Part shown: positions 25,813 through 36,600 of the stretch, in pieces
Numbering within the stretch: the stretch's first letter is position 1
Layout of the letters: the number at the start of each line of letters is the position of its first letter
Made by a program: the position numbers and the translations under genes
Assembly: GCA_947489425.1 (NCBI GenBank)
Contig: CANLDL010000001.1
Coordinates: 248,001-312,000 of the forward strand
DNA: 64,000 bases
Source of the DNA: an uncultured Pseudomonadales bacterium
GTDB taxonomy: Bacteria > Pseudomonadota > Gammaproteobacteria > Pseudomonadales > Cellvibrionaceae
Direction: 5' to 3'
Notes under the pieces: generated by a model
What the model was told of the DNA's origin: nothing
The model's database searches: none
The model's input: only the letters and a program-made list of their open reading frames with translations

Positions 25813-26232
25813 TGGTTTCTATTATTTTTAGTTTCACCCAAAGGGCGAGTTTATTTCTTTATGTGGCTAGAGAGGTGAACCAAAGCACGGGTAATTGCTC
25901 CAGCATTTCCGTCGTCCATGGCGGTCAAAAACATATCCCACAATCAAGTACTTGCCTTACAGGATGTGGGGTGCTTAAAAAATGCAAGAGCAATCTTTTA
26001 TCGCATTCCCACACTTACGCTAACAATAATGGGTCGGCTCTATGCTGCGCCCATGCAGCAAAATGCTTTAATCAACGTGACCTACAAGGATGTAGGGAAT
26101 GCAGGTTTTGCAGGAGCAAAAACCTGCCCTGTTGCCTTAACCCATTATTATCATCAACGCTCGGCTTGATTAAGGGGAAGCTGGCAGCATAACCAGTTTA
26201 ATATTTCTCACTAATAGTGAATGGATAAAACT
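25813..26232. repeat. Palindrome-rich intergenic element (MITE/REP-like candidate)
   Basis: This non-coding stretch lies between the secretion genes and the lipoproteins. Perfect 10-bp inverted ends, AATAATGGGT (26025-26034) and ACCCATTATT (26140-26149), bound a 125-bp core. The core holds three further hairpins: TGCTGC/GCAGCA (26043-26060), CTACA/TGTAG (26082-26095) and GCAGGTTTT/AAAACCTGC (26101-26127). CCATGG occurs upstream at 25917-25922. This density of palindromes resembles small repeated elements of gammaproteobacteria. Two overlapping ORFs (25809-26192 and 25918-26169) run through it in different frames and look spurious. Confidence 0.5.
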
Positions 26233-26922
26233 ATGAAAAAATATCTTTATTTTTTATTGACGGTAATCGTGCTGCTCGGGTGTTCTGACAATACAAATAA
26301 AGTTACAGAAAGCCAAACTGAAGATTCCACTAAACAAGTTATATATTCACAAATAAAACCAACGGAAAAGTTCCCGGCAGGTAGTATTTGGCAGATAAAG
26401 TACGATGAAGGTGTCTTAGAAATTCCAATGCAATATTTAGGGCAGAGGTCCATTGATGGCTTTTTAGATGTGTTTTTTTCATGGCCGGATATAAAACCTG
26501 GAGTGCCAGATTTTTATAACGAGGGGAGGGTTCGAATATTAATGAGAATAAAAAGAGATAACCCTTATAAAGAAGTTGTATCTGAAGTGGTAGAGAAAAA
26601 AATTTCGATGGGAAACATAGAGAAAAAAGGGGGGAGTAAAGATTACTCAGGTCTTGTGCGTTACGAGCATCAAACGGGTTGGTTTTTTGTTGTTGAGGAT
26701 AAAAATTTTTTAACACCTAAAGAAAATTATTATGTTATTAGTTGTATAAACGGTATGAAGCGAGAATTAAACAATGTGATTCTCAATATGTGTTCATATC
26801 AAATTGATTATGGTGATGGTGTTTCAATTAAAGTCAGGTTTTATGAGAATGCTTTGTATGAATGGAAAACCTTTTTAAAAGATATAAATCAATTAATGGA
26901 GTCATTTAGGAGGATTGCATAG
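26233..26922 (+). CDS. Predicted lipoprotein A upstream of the RTX gene
   Basis: From ATG 26233 the protein has 229 residues. It opens with a classic lipoprotein signal: MKKYLYFLLT, a hydrophobic core, then the lipobox VLLGC with the lipidated Cys near residue 17. The mature part contains IYSQIKPTEKFPAGSIW and a GFLDVFFSWPDIK stretch shared with the next gene, so the two are paralogues. I do not recognise the family. ATG 26221 is also in frame but places DKT before the MKK start; GGA at 26223-26225 fits 26233. The stop overlaps the GTG start of the next gene. A periplasm-facing lipoprotein is likely. Confidence 0.75.
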   Translation: MKKYLYFLLTVIVLLGCSDNTNKVTESQTEDSTKQVIYSQIKPTEKFPAGSIWQIKYDEGVLEIPMQYLGQRSIDGFLDVFFSWPDIKPGVPDFYNEGRVRILMRIKRDNPYKEVVSEVVEKKISMGNIEKKGGSKDYSGLVRYEHQTGWFFVVEDKNFLTPKENYYVISCINGMKRELNNVILNMCSYQIDYGDGVSIKVRFYENALYEWKTFLKDINQLMESFRRIA

Positions 26923-27647
26923 TGTTATTTAATAAAGTGGGTGGGTTTAATGGACTACTTTTATTGCTGTTAGTTTTATTGTCAGCATGTTCAGATAAAC
27001 CCAGTGAGGTTAAGGTAAAAGAGCCGATTAAAAAAGTCATGTATTCACAAATAAATCCAACAGGAAAATTCCCGGCAGGTAGTATTTGGAGGGTTGAATA
27101 TGATGATCAGGTCTGGAGTTTTCCTATGGATCTTGTTGCTCAGAGGGGGAAAGATGGTTTTTTAGATATATATTTCACTTGGCCAGACATGAAAAATACA
27201 AAAAACCGCAGGTGGCCACTGAATCCGCATGGTGTAAGAATAAGCTTTTCTATGCCTAATTATAGTCGTAATTGGGTTGAAAAAACTCTAGAAAAAACTA
27301 TTAAGGGAGAAATGGATAGAGGGGCTATCTATTTTGTAAATAAGGGTGATACATATCCCGGGTTGGAATATTATCAGAATAAAAATTATTCAGGTCGCTA
27401 TTTTGTAGGCCCAAATGATAAGTTTTTAACACCCCAAGGTAACCCCAAAATAATTTCATGTTCTGGATATAAAAATAAAGAATTGGAGAGTAATTCTATT
27501 AAAACTGGTAAAAAATGTCAGCTTGTATTAGATAATGGAGATGGGGTTTCGCTAGATATTCAGTTCGGTGAGGATCTGTTAAAGAATTGGAAAGTGTTTT
27601 TTAATGATGTAGAAGAGTTATTGGAATCATTTAAGGAGATTAAATAA
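26922..27647 (+). CDS. Predicted lipoprotein B, paralogue of lipoprotein A
   Basis: This 241-residue lipoprotein starts at GTG 26922, which overlaps the previous stop, with a near-perfect AGGAGG at 26909-26914. The signal core GLLLLLLVLLSAC ends in a lipobox (LSAC, Cys near residue 23). Shared motifs with its neighbour include YSQINPTGKFPAGSIW, GFLDIYFTWPDMK and a C-terminal DNGDGVSLDIQF / ELLESFKEI region. No known domain was recognised. The stop TAA overlaps the ATG of the RTX gene by one base, so production is tied to RTX translation. A protective or chaperone role for the RTX protein is inference only. Confidence 0.75.
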   Translation: MLFNKVGGFNGLLLLLLVLLSACSDKPSEVKVKEPIKKVMYSQINPTGKFPAGSIWRVEYDDQVWSFPMDLVAQRGKDGFLDIYFTWPDMKNTKNRRWPLNPHGVRISFSMPNYSRNWVEKTLEKTIKGEMDRGAIYFVNKGDTYPGLEYYQNKNYSGRYFVGPNDKFLTPQGNPKIISCSGYKNKELESNSIKTGKKCQLVLDNGDGVSLDIQFGEDLLKNWKVFFNDVEELLESFKEIK

Positions 27648-30600
27648 TGGCGTATCAGTTTACAAACCAAGAACTTGATCAATTACAGGCGGTTGCTAAT
27701 AGAGCTGAATTAGGAGAAATTAGTTGGGCTAGAGTATACGAAAAAGTAAGTACAATTTTAACAGCTGCAGTAAAAGACAATAGGGTGGCTGATAATGATA
27801 TAGATGAAACGAATAGAATTATCTTATGGTTTGATGGCGCAGTACTTGTTAACAGTGGTGAGTCGGTGTTTTCGACTTTAATTCGTAAGTACACAGCAAG
27901 GCAGCTGGAATTGCATTATGGGCAGGGGGCAGCTGAAAATGTCATTAACCAAATGCAGAATGCGTCGGATGAAATTGCTCAACAAGTAGTACTAAATGAC
28001 ATTTTTAGGAACTCTGGTTTATTGCCATCAATAGAAGAGATTGCAAATAGGGATGCTGCTATTGTTGGCGGTATTTTATTTGGCCAGTCATCGGAAACAG
28101 ATAGTGCAATAGCTTTTAATGCAGGTTGGTCTGGCAGTATTTTATTTTCTATTTTTGGTACAGATGAAACCGATCGCTTATTGTCAGCTGGTCGAAAAAA
28201 TGAATTTGATACTTTGGAGGATTTCCGAAATTTATTATTTGCTGTTGATGCTTTCAATTATGCTGCCGAAAGTGCGGATGATTTTTCTAAGGTTTTTGGT
28301 AGTGATATAGGTGAAAATCTCGTAATAGGTTATCGTGCTTTGAGGTCTGGAGTGGATTCTGCAAGTGAGTTTTTCGATTTTTTAGCAGGAGGTATTGATG
28401 GTGCTGTTAATGATGATTGGAATCAATTATTGTTAGCTGTTGTCGGTGGTGGTGTGGCAGAGTCTGCCATCTCATTTATTACCAGTTACAACAGGTATGA
28501 ATTAGTTGAGGATTTGTCTTCTCTATTTGGTATTAACGACTCTCCTGTAGATTCAACTAATTTTCTCGAGAGGGCTAACACTGTTTTCTCAACCATACAA
28601 ACAAACAATCAATTATCACTTAATATCTCTCGTTTAGATGGTTTGAGCGCAGATGCACTATATGAAGCCGCCCAAAGTTCTATTGCTTATCGTTATGCTT
28701 TAGTTAATACGAATGCATTTGTATTAGAGAATGCTGAGAGTGTGTATGCCACTCATGATGTTAATGGAGAATTGACAAACCTGTCTGATCAATATCTTAG
28801 AGATCGCGCTGACTACTTATCTAACCTACTGGAGTTTAACTCTACGGGTGGTTCTCCAAGCAATATCTCACCTGATACGGCTACTTTTGAATCTTTTACC
28901 GATACAAATGGAGATGATGCGCTTGTTACATTTGAGAGCACAACAACAAATGAAACGGTTATCATCTCAGATGAATTAGCATCAACAATTGGGGTTAATG
29001 AAAGAGATTATCGAAAAAACTATTACTTTGGTAATAATGCCATTGAAACAGTCACTGGAAATAAAAACATAGATCACCTCTATGGTGCAGGTGGCAACGA
29101 TATATTGGACGGTGGTAAAGGTAATGATTACCTAGAAGGCGGTGTGGGTAATGATATTTACCAGTTTGATTACAACGATGGCAATGACCGAATTGTTGAT
29201 AATGGTGCAACAGATGAGAGCAATGAATTATTGATTACTCATAAAGAGGGTGGTGTGGCTAGCCGTGTGACTCGTTTGGCATTAACTACTACAGGGGGAG
29301 ATGTTTATAAGGAGGTAGATGCCAATGGCGATGTCATTAACTCTTCAACCACTTATACGACTGTTTCAGGCGCTGTTGCTGGGCAAGTGGATTTATTTAT
29401 CTCGATTGATGGTGGTAACGGCGGCACAATTACAATTGAAGATTGGGGTGGGTCTACTAATCAGTTTGGTATTGATATAGCTGATTTTACTAGGCCTATC
29501 GAGCCTACAGGTAATTATGATTATGTTGATAATATCTTAGGGTATGTAAGCAGCTTACCAGAAGGATCAGTTGATAAATTTTCGCTACATGCAGGAGTTA
29601 ATAATTTTCGAAGAGATGTGCACAGACAGAGTAATCTTTTTGAAACTCAAAGTAATGGTGCTTTTGCATTGGCGCAAGCTATTCCATTTGAATATTCAAG
29701 AACAGAAACTGAAACAGGGTATATCTATACTCCTGTTTCTGGGGGGCAAGTAGCCCTTACTTTTTATGATAGGCCTTATCTAGATAGTGTGGGTTTTAAT
29801 TTTGACTCAACTAGATGGCTCGCATTAAATAGCGATGTAACAAACTTTGGTTTTGACCCCGATAATAATAATGTGTTTTCTGATGAGTCTGGTGGTTACG
29901 ATTCCCATGTCTCAAGCTCTAATAATGCTTGGCGTGATCATTTTTTTGTGGCATTTGACGGCGGTAGTTTTGATGACTATCTAAAGGGACATGATGCGGG
30001 TAGCGATGGTTTTGATGGTGGCGCTGGCAATGATGATTTATTTGGGTTTGGTGGTGATGATGAATTAAATGGTGGCCTTGGCTCTGATTATATAGATGGA
30101 GGTGCAGGGGATGATTATATTTGGGGTAATCGCGTCCAGCTAACCTATGATGGAGATAATATCTCTATTTTGAGTACGAGTGGAAACCTTCAAAGTTCGT
30201 TGCCGAGTGCTTATTACAATTTTGAAGAAGCTGGTACTGTTGATTATTTGGATGGTGGTGCTGGTAACGATAATATTGCTGGGGGGCAAGGTGATGATAT
30301 TATTTTGGGTGGCATAGGGGATGATCAGTTATACGGTAATGTTGGCATAGATACTATTGATGGAGGGATAGGTAACGATCGTATTTACGGTGATTCTTAT
30401 TTCGAGGCTGTGCAAACAAATACCATTGAATATCAGGGCAATTCTTTTGTTGGTCGTAGTCTCTCAAATATTGTTTATGTAGAAAATAGGTTAGATGGTT
30501 ATGGTTATAGCGACACCCTTACGGGCGGTGAGGGAGATGATTATCTCTATGGGGAAATCGGCGGTGACTTTTTATTCGGAGGTGATGGTAATGATCAGTT

Positions 30601-33600
30601 ACATGGCGATAGGCCTGCAGGAATTTATCGTAGTTTTGAATCAGTTCTTCCCGATGGAACCATTATAGAGACTGATCGATTTGTCTCTGAGGTTTTAGAT
30701 CCTTCTCTTAGTGGTGACGATAGGTTATATGGCGGTGCAGGTAACGATAAGCTATTCGGTGATGCTGGTAATGATAAATTATTTGGTGGTGATGATGATG
30801 ATGTTCTACTTGGTGATAATGCAGACTATGACTCCCTTGCGCCAAAAGATCATGGTGATGACTATTTGAGTGGCGGTGCAGGTAACGATTACCTTGAAGG
30901 CGGTGGAGGTAAAGATGAAATTTTTGGTGGTAGTGATGATGATGAAATTTTTGGTGATGCATCTGATTTAGCTGAAGAGTTTCATGGCGACGATATTCTT
31001 GATGGTGGCGAGGGTGACGACAAGATACGAGCTGGCGCAGGGGATGATCAATTGCTCGGTGGTGCAGGTAACGATGAGCTGCATGGTGATGAGGGTGATG
31101 ACACTTTAACGGGTGGTAGTGGTGTGGATGCGCTTGCAGGTGGTGCGGGTAATGATACTTATATTTTTAACCGTGGTGATGCGAGTGAACTAACCGTTGC
31201 TAACGAAGCTAATATCATTATTGATACCGAGGGCAATAATACTTTGGTTATCAATGGTGCCAACATTGGTGATATCGTGCTCGAAAGTGATCAGGGTACG
31301 TTAACATCGAGTGGCTTTATCAGGGTTAAGTATCTTGGTGATACTATTTTTATGCGCGACGATACCTTTGCCACGCTTAATACGATTGAGGTTAATGGTA
31401 CGACTTATACTAAAAATGACTTTATTTTTTCTCTGGCCGCAGAAAATAATTTAACCAGGCCACTGCCACCTAATGCGACTAATTTTCCAAGCATTAATGG
31501 TAATAGTACTATTGATCATATCTTTGGCGATGATCGCCGCGATAGAATTTTTGGCCGTGGTGGTGATGATATTATTGTGGGTGGTCGAGGCAATGATGAA
31601 TTAACCGGCGGTAGTGGGAGTGACTCCTACTTTTATTCATTGGGCGATGGTAACGATAGAATTGATACCTCAGGTTCTATTGCATTAGGTACCGATCAAA
31701 TTGTTTTTGACAGTAATATCGCTGCCTCTGATGTCAGTTTGCAAAGTAATTCAACTTCTCGAGATCTATTGATTTTTTTGACCTCTAGTAATCAACAAAT
31801 CACTATTATCGATTTTTTTGATAATACCTCCGATGTGTTAACAACAGCGTTCGATATTGCTTTTGCTGATGGTACGCTTTGGACATCAGATATTATTCGC
31901 GAAATGTTATTAGCTGTTTCTGAAGAGAATGATCGTGTCAGTGGTTCATCAGCGGATGACCAAATTGCTGGTTTAGGTGGCAGTGATACGCTAATTGGGC
32001 GTGCTGGTGACGATACCCTCGATGGTGGGCTAGGTGATGACAGTCTGCACGGTGGTATCGGTAATGATGTGCTGGAGGGCGGTTTAGGTAATGATCATTT
32101 AAGTGGTGGTGTTGGTAACGACACCTATATTTATGGTCTTGACGATGGCTCCGATCGCATTGATCTTGATTCGGCCAGTGCAACAGATATTGAAACCTTA
32201 CGCTTTAAACCAGGTATTTCTGCTGACCAACTTTTGCTTCGTCGTAGTGACAGGCACTTGGAGATTCACTTTCCTAACGATACTAATCATATCTCGATTA
32301 TTGGTTTATTCCAGCAAAATTTTCATGCTACAAACCTTGCACTAAATATAGAGTTTGCTGATGGTGTTGTGTGGTCTACCGAAGATATTTTAAATTTCGT
32401 GCAACTAGGCTCCGAATTTGATGACACTCTGGTTGGTGGTGATACCGCAGATAATTTATCGGGTGGTGGTGGCGATGATTTTATCCGAGCTAACGGTGGT
32501 AATGATACTCTTGAGGGTGGTGTTGGTAATGACCAATTGATAGGTGGCGATGGTAACGATGCCTTTTTATTTGGTTATGGTGATGGGCAAGATACAGTTT
32601 TTGATCTTAACCTAAATGCTATAGAGTTGGACCGTGTGCATTTCAAATCTGGTGTTAATCCAGATGACATCACAGTTGTCAGACGTAAAATTTTTCAGTA
32701 TGAAGAATATGTATTTCAGTTTAAAAATTCTAGTGATGAATTAACTGTACGCTATAACTTTCCTATTACTGCTACAACTAGAGATGCTGATATCACCACT
32801 TTTACAGGTAACAATGCTATTGTTACTTTTGAAGATAGCTCAGTTACTTGGACTGCGGCACAGGTACGTTTACTAAGTCTAGAGGGGACAGAAGTTGATG
32901 ATTCCATTATAGGGTCCGATGGAGATGATGTAATCAACGGTTATGGTGGGAATGACACAATTAGAGGTAATGGGGGCGATGATGTTATCAATGGAGGTGA
33001 TGGTGACGATACACTAAGTGGGGCTGCTGGAAACGATATTATTGATGGCGGTCGAGGTGATGATGTTATTTCAGGCGATGGCGGCAACACTCCTGATGGT
33101 AATGATACTTATTTATTTGGGCTGGGTGATGGCCGCGATAGAGTGTTTAACATAAGAAGCAATAGCACAGAGCAAGATGTTATTCAGTTAAAAGCAGGCA
33201 TTTCGATTGATGATATTTTATTTTCTAGAGAAAATGTTGCTAATTCAGATAGAGAAGTGCTTGTTGTTTTCTTTAGGAATTCCTCAGATTCCATTCGTAT
33301 TGATAATTTTTATGATGGTCCGTTTAATGAGGCGAATACGTTTATTCGATTCACAGAGGGTAATGTTGAGTTATCTTTTGCTCAGATTAATGAGATTGTA
33401 GAGCAAACCAGTAGCCATATAGTTGCTGAAAGATATACTTTTTCTAGTCCATTAACTAATCTTCAATTCCTTGATGAACAGACTGTATACACCATCACCT
33501 TACGTGATGGCTCTCCGCTACCTGATTGGCTAACCTTTGACAGATTTGGGCGAGTTTTTAGGGGGGAAAGACCTGACAATAGCGCAGTCGATTTAGAGTT

Positions 33601-36600
33601 ACTCATTCGTGCTACGGCTAATAGGCTTTCTGGCGCAAGTGAGTCTGAGATTTATAATTTTTATCTCCCTCATATCAACACTGACCCAATAGCCAACGAA
33701 GATTTACTGCTAGCTGAAAGAAGTACAGCCACAGTGTTTACCTTTGCTGAGTTGTTAGCTAACGATACCGATATTGATACAGCCGATGTACTTTCTATTG
33801 CCGCGGTGAGTAATCCAGCTAATGGTACTGTTGTTATAGACGACGTAGCTCAAACAGTTACCTTTACACCGACGGTAGATTATATTGGTAATGCAAGTTT
33901 TACATACAGTATTAGTGATGGTAACGGTGGGCAGGCAACAGCAACAGCAACAATTGACGTTGTAGAAGAGATACCACTCGATACTATTCCTGAGTTATCT
34001 AATCCAATTGACGATCAAGCACTACTCGAAGACACAGCCTTTAGCTTTACCCTACCTGTTAATACCTTTACCGATGCCGATGGTGATAGTTTATCGTTTA
34101 CGGCAACGTTGGCCGATGGCTCAGCCTTACCCAATTGGTTAAGTTTTGATGCGCTTACACAAACCTTTAGTGGTACACCGCTGCAAGGTGATGTGGGTGA
34201 TATTGCCGTTGTGGTTACAGCAGATGATGGTAGTGGTGGTGTGGCGAGCGATACCTTTACTTTGGCAGTTGGTAATATTAACGATGCGCCCATCGGGGCT
34301 GATGATGCAGGCACTACGCAAGAAAATACGCCGGTAATATTTACCTTTGCCGAGCTGCTGGCGAATGACAGTGATGAAGATGTTAGTGATGTACTCACAA
34401 TAACAACTGTGGGCGCGGCGAGTAATGGTACGGTTGCAATTGATGAGGTCGCACAAACGATTACTTTTACACCCAATGCAGACTATTTTGGCCCTGCGAG
34501 TTTTGACTATACCGTAAGCGATGGTAATGGTGGTACAAATACGGCTGTTGTCTCTATTAATGTCACTGCTGTTAGTGATAGTGGTATCGATTTGAGCGGT
34601 GATGATGTATTAACCGGCACGGACGCGGGTGAAATTATTGTGGCTGGTACCGGTGCCGATACCTTATCGGGTCTTGCAGGCGACGATCGCTTATTGGGTG
34701 GTGCCGGTAACGATACTTATATAATTGGTGCCAATAGCGGCAGAGATACTATTACCGATGTCGATGGTCAAAATATCATTCGTTTTGTCGATGGCATTAG
34801 TTTTAACGATGTCGCCAGTGGTTTATCGCGCTCGGGCGATGATTTGATTCTTAATATTGGAGGTAATACCAACCAGGTCAGGGTTGCTAACTTCTTTGCG
34901 CTTGCTAATACCGTGGAGCGTCTAGAGTTTGAAAATGGTAGTGCGATTACAGCAGGGCAGCTATACGGTGCCTTTGGTGTCGCAGCGCCTATTGCTACTG
35001 GCACAGCAAGTAATGTGGTGCTAGGGGGCGATGCCGATGATACGAGTATTGCTTCTGCTGCCGATGATATTGTTATTACCGGTAGTGGTAATGATACGCT
35101 ATCGGGTTTAGCCGGTAATGATCAGTTGATTGGTGGGGCTGGTGACGATGTCTATATTATTGGTGCCAACAGCGGTAGAGATACCATTATCGATACCGCA
35201 GGTATAAATACCGTCCAGTTTGTTGATGGCATTGTATTTAACGATGTTGCTAGTGGCTTGTCGCGCTCGGGCGATGATTTATTACTCAATATTGGTGGTA
35301 CTACAACTAATCAGGTTCGTGTCGCCAACTTTTTTGCGGTTGCCAATACAATTGAGAGTTTAGCCTTCGAGAATGGCAGCTCGATTACCGCTGCTCAGCT
35401 CTATGGGGCTTTTGGTGTGGCAGCACCTACAGCAACAGCGGAGACCTTAGATATTCTCAGTAATACGACCACCAGTCCAGAAGACCCAAGTCCAGATACT
35501 GGAGGTGGCGATTCTGATCCCGCTAATACGGGTGGAGAAAATACGGGTGGAAGTGGTGATAACTCAGAGCCTCCGGTTGGTAATAGCATAATTGATTTGA
35601 ATATTGCCAATACACTAAATGGCACAGCTGATGCTGAAATTATTGTTGCTGGTGCAGGCGCGGATACGTTATCTGGCCTTGCAGGTGACGATCGCTTATT
35701 AGGTGGTGCCGATAACGATACCTACATTATTGGTGCCAATAGCGGTAAGGATACGATTATTGATACTAACGGCCAAAATACAATCCGCTTTGTCGATGGT
35801 ATTAGCTTTAACGATGTAGCGACAGGTTTATCGCGTTCGGGTAATAACCTTATCCTTAATATTGCAGGCAACACCAATAATGTGACCATTACCAACTTCT
35901 TCTCGGTGGCTAATACTATCGATGTAGTTGAATTTGAAGCTGGCGGGCAAATTACCAGTGCCCAGCTTTTTGGTGCTTTTGGCTTGGCCGCGCCCACCGC
36001 AGTGGTTGCTGCCAGTGAGGTATTCTTAGGTGATGGTGCCGATAATACGGTGGAGGGTAGTGCAGCCAGCGATATTGTGATCACTGGTCGTGGTGATGAT
36101 ACCTTGAGTGGTCTTGCAGGCAGTGATCAATTAATAGGCGGTGCCGGTGACGACACCTACATTATTGGTGCTAGCAGTGGCCAAGATACGATTATTGATA
36201 CGGCTGGGGTTAACACTATTCAATTTATCGATGGTATTGGCTTTAACGATGTTGCTAGCGGTTTATCGCGTGCGGGCGATGATTTGTTGTTAAATATAAG
36301 TGGTAATACGACAAATCAGGTACGTGTTGCGGGTTTCTTCTCTACTGCTAATACCGTCGCTGGCCTCAACTTTGAAAATGGCAGTTCAATAAGTGCTGCA
36401 CAACTCTACGGTGCCTTTGGTGCCGCTGCACCTGCTACAACTAGCGAGACCTACGATATTTTAAGCGATGTGATTACTGGTGGTACAGGTAACGATACTT
36501 TGATCAGTAGTGCTCGTAATGAGCAGTTATCGGGCGGGGCAGGTAGCGATACCTATGTCTTTAACGCCAATTCCGGTGCAGATACCATTCTCAATAACGA

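Noticed and set aside
25918..26169. An 83-residue ORF within the intergenic element
   Set aside because: Same element, different frame, no convincing RBS. It is more likely a translated repeat.
25809..26192. A 127-residue Cys-rich ORF overlapping the HlyD stop
   Set aside because: It runs through the palindrome-rich element, competes with an 83-residue ORF in another frame, and its Cys and Ser content looks like translated hairpin DNA. No domain or RBS-supported design is seen beyond the chance ATGA overlap.
30708..30962. A minus-strand His-rich ORF inside the RTX gene, with similar ones at 31938-32183 and 34015-34476
   Set aside because: These are antisense readings of GGT/GAT-rich RTX repeats; His/Tyr or Thr/Val richness follows from repeat codons. 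No minus-strand signals were seen.
29070..33110. Many short direct repeats that could look like a CRISPR or satellite array
   Set aside because: They are in-frame RTX nonapeptide codons of variable spacing, with no uniform repeat and spacer lengths.
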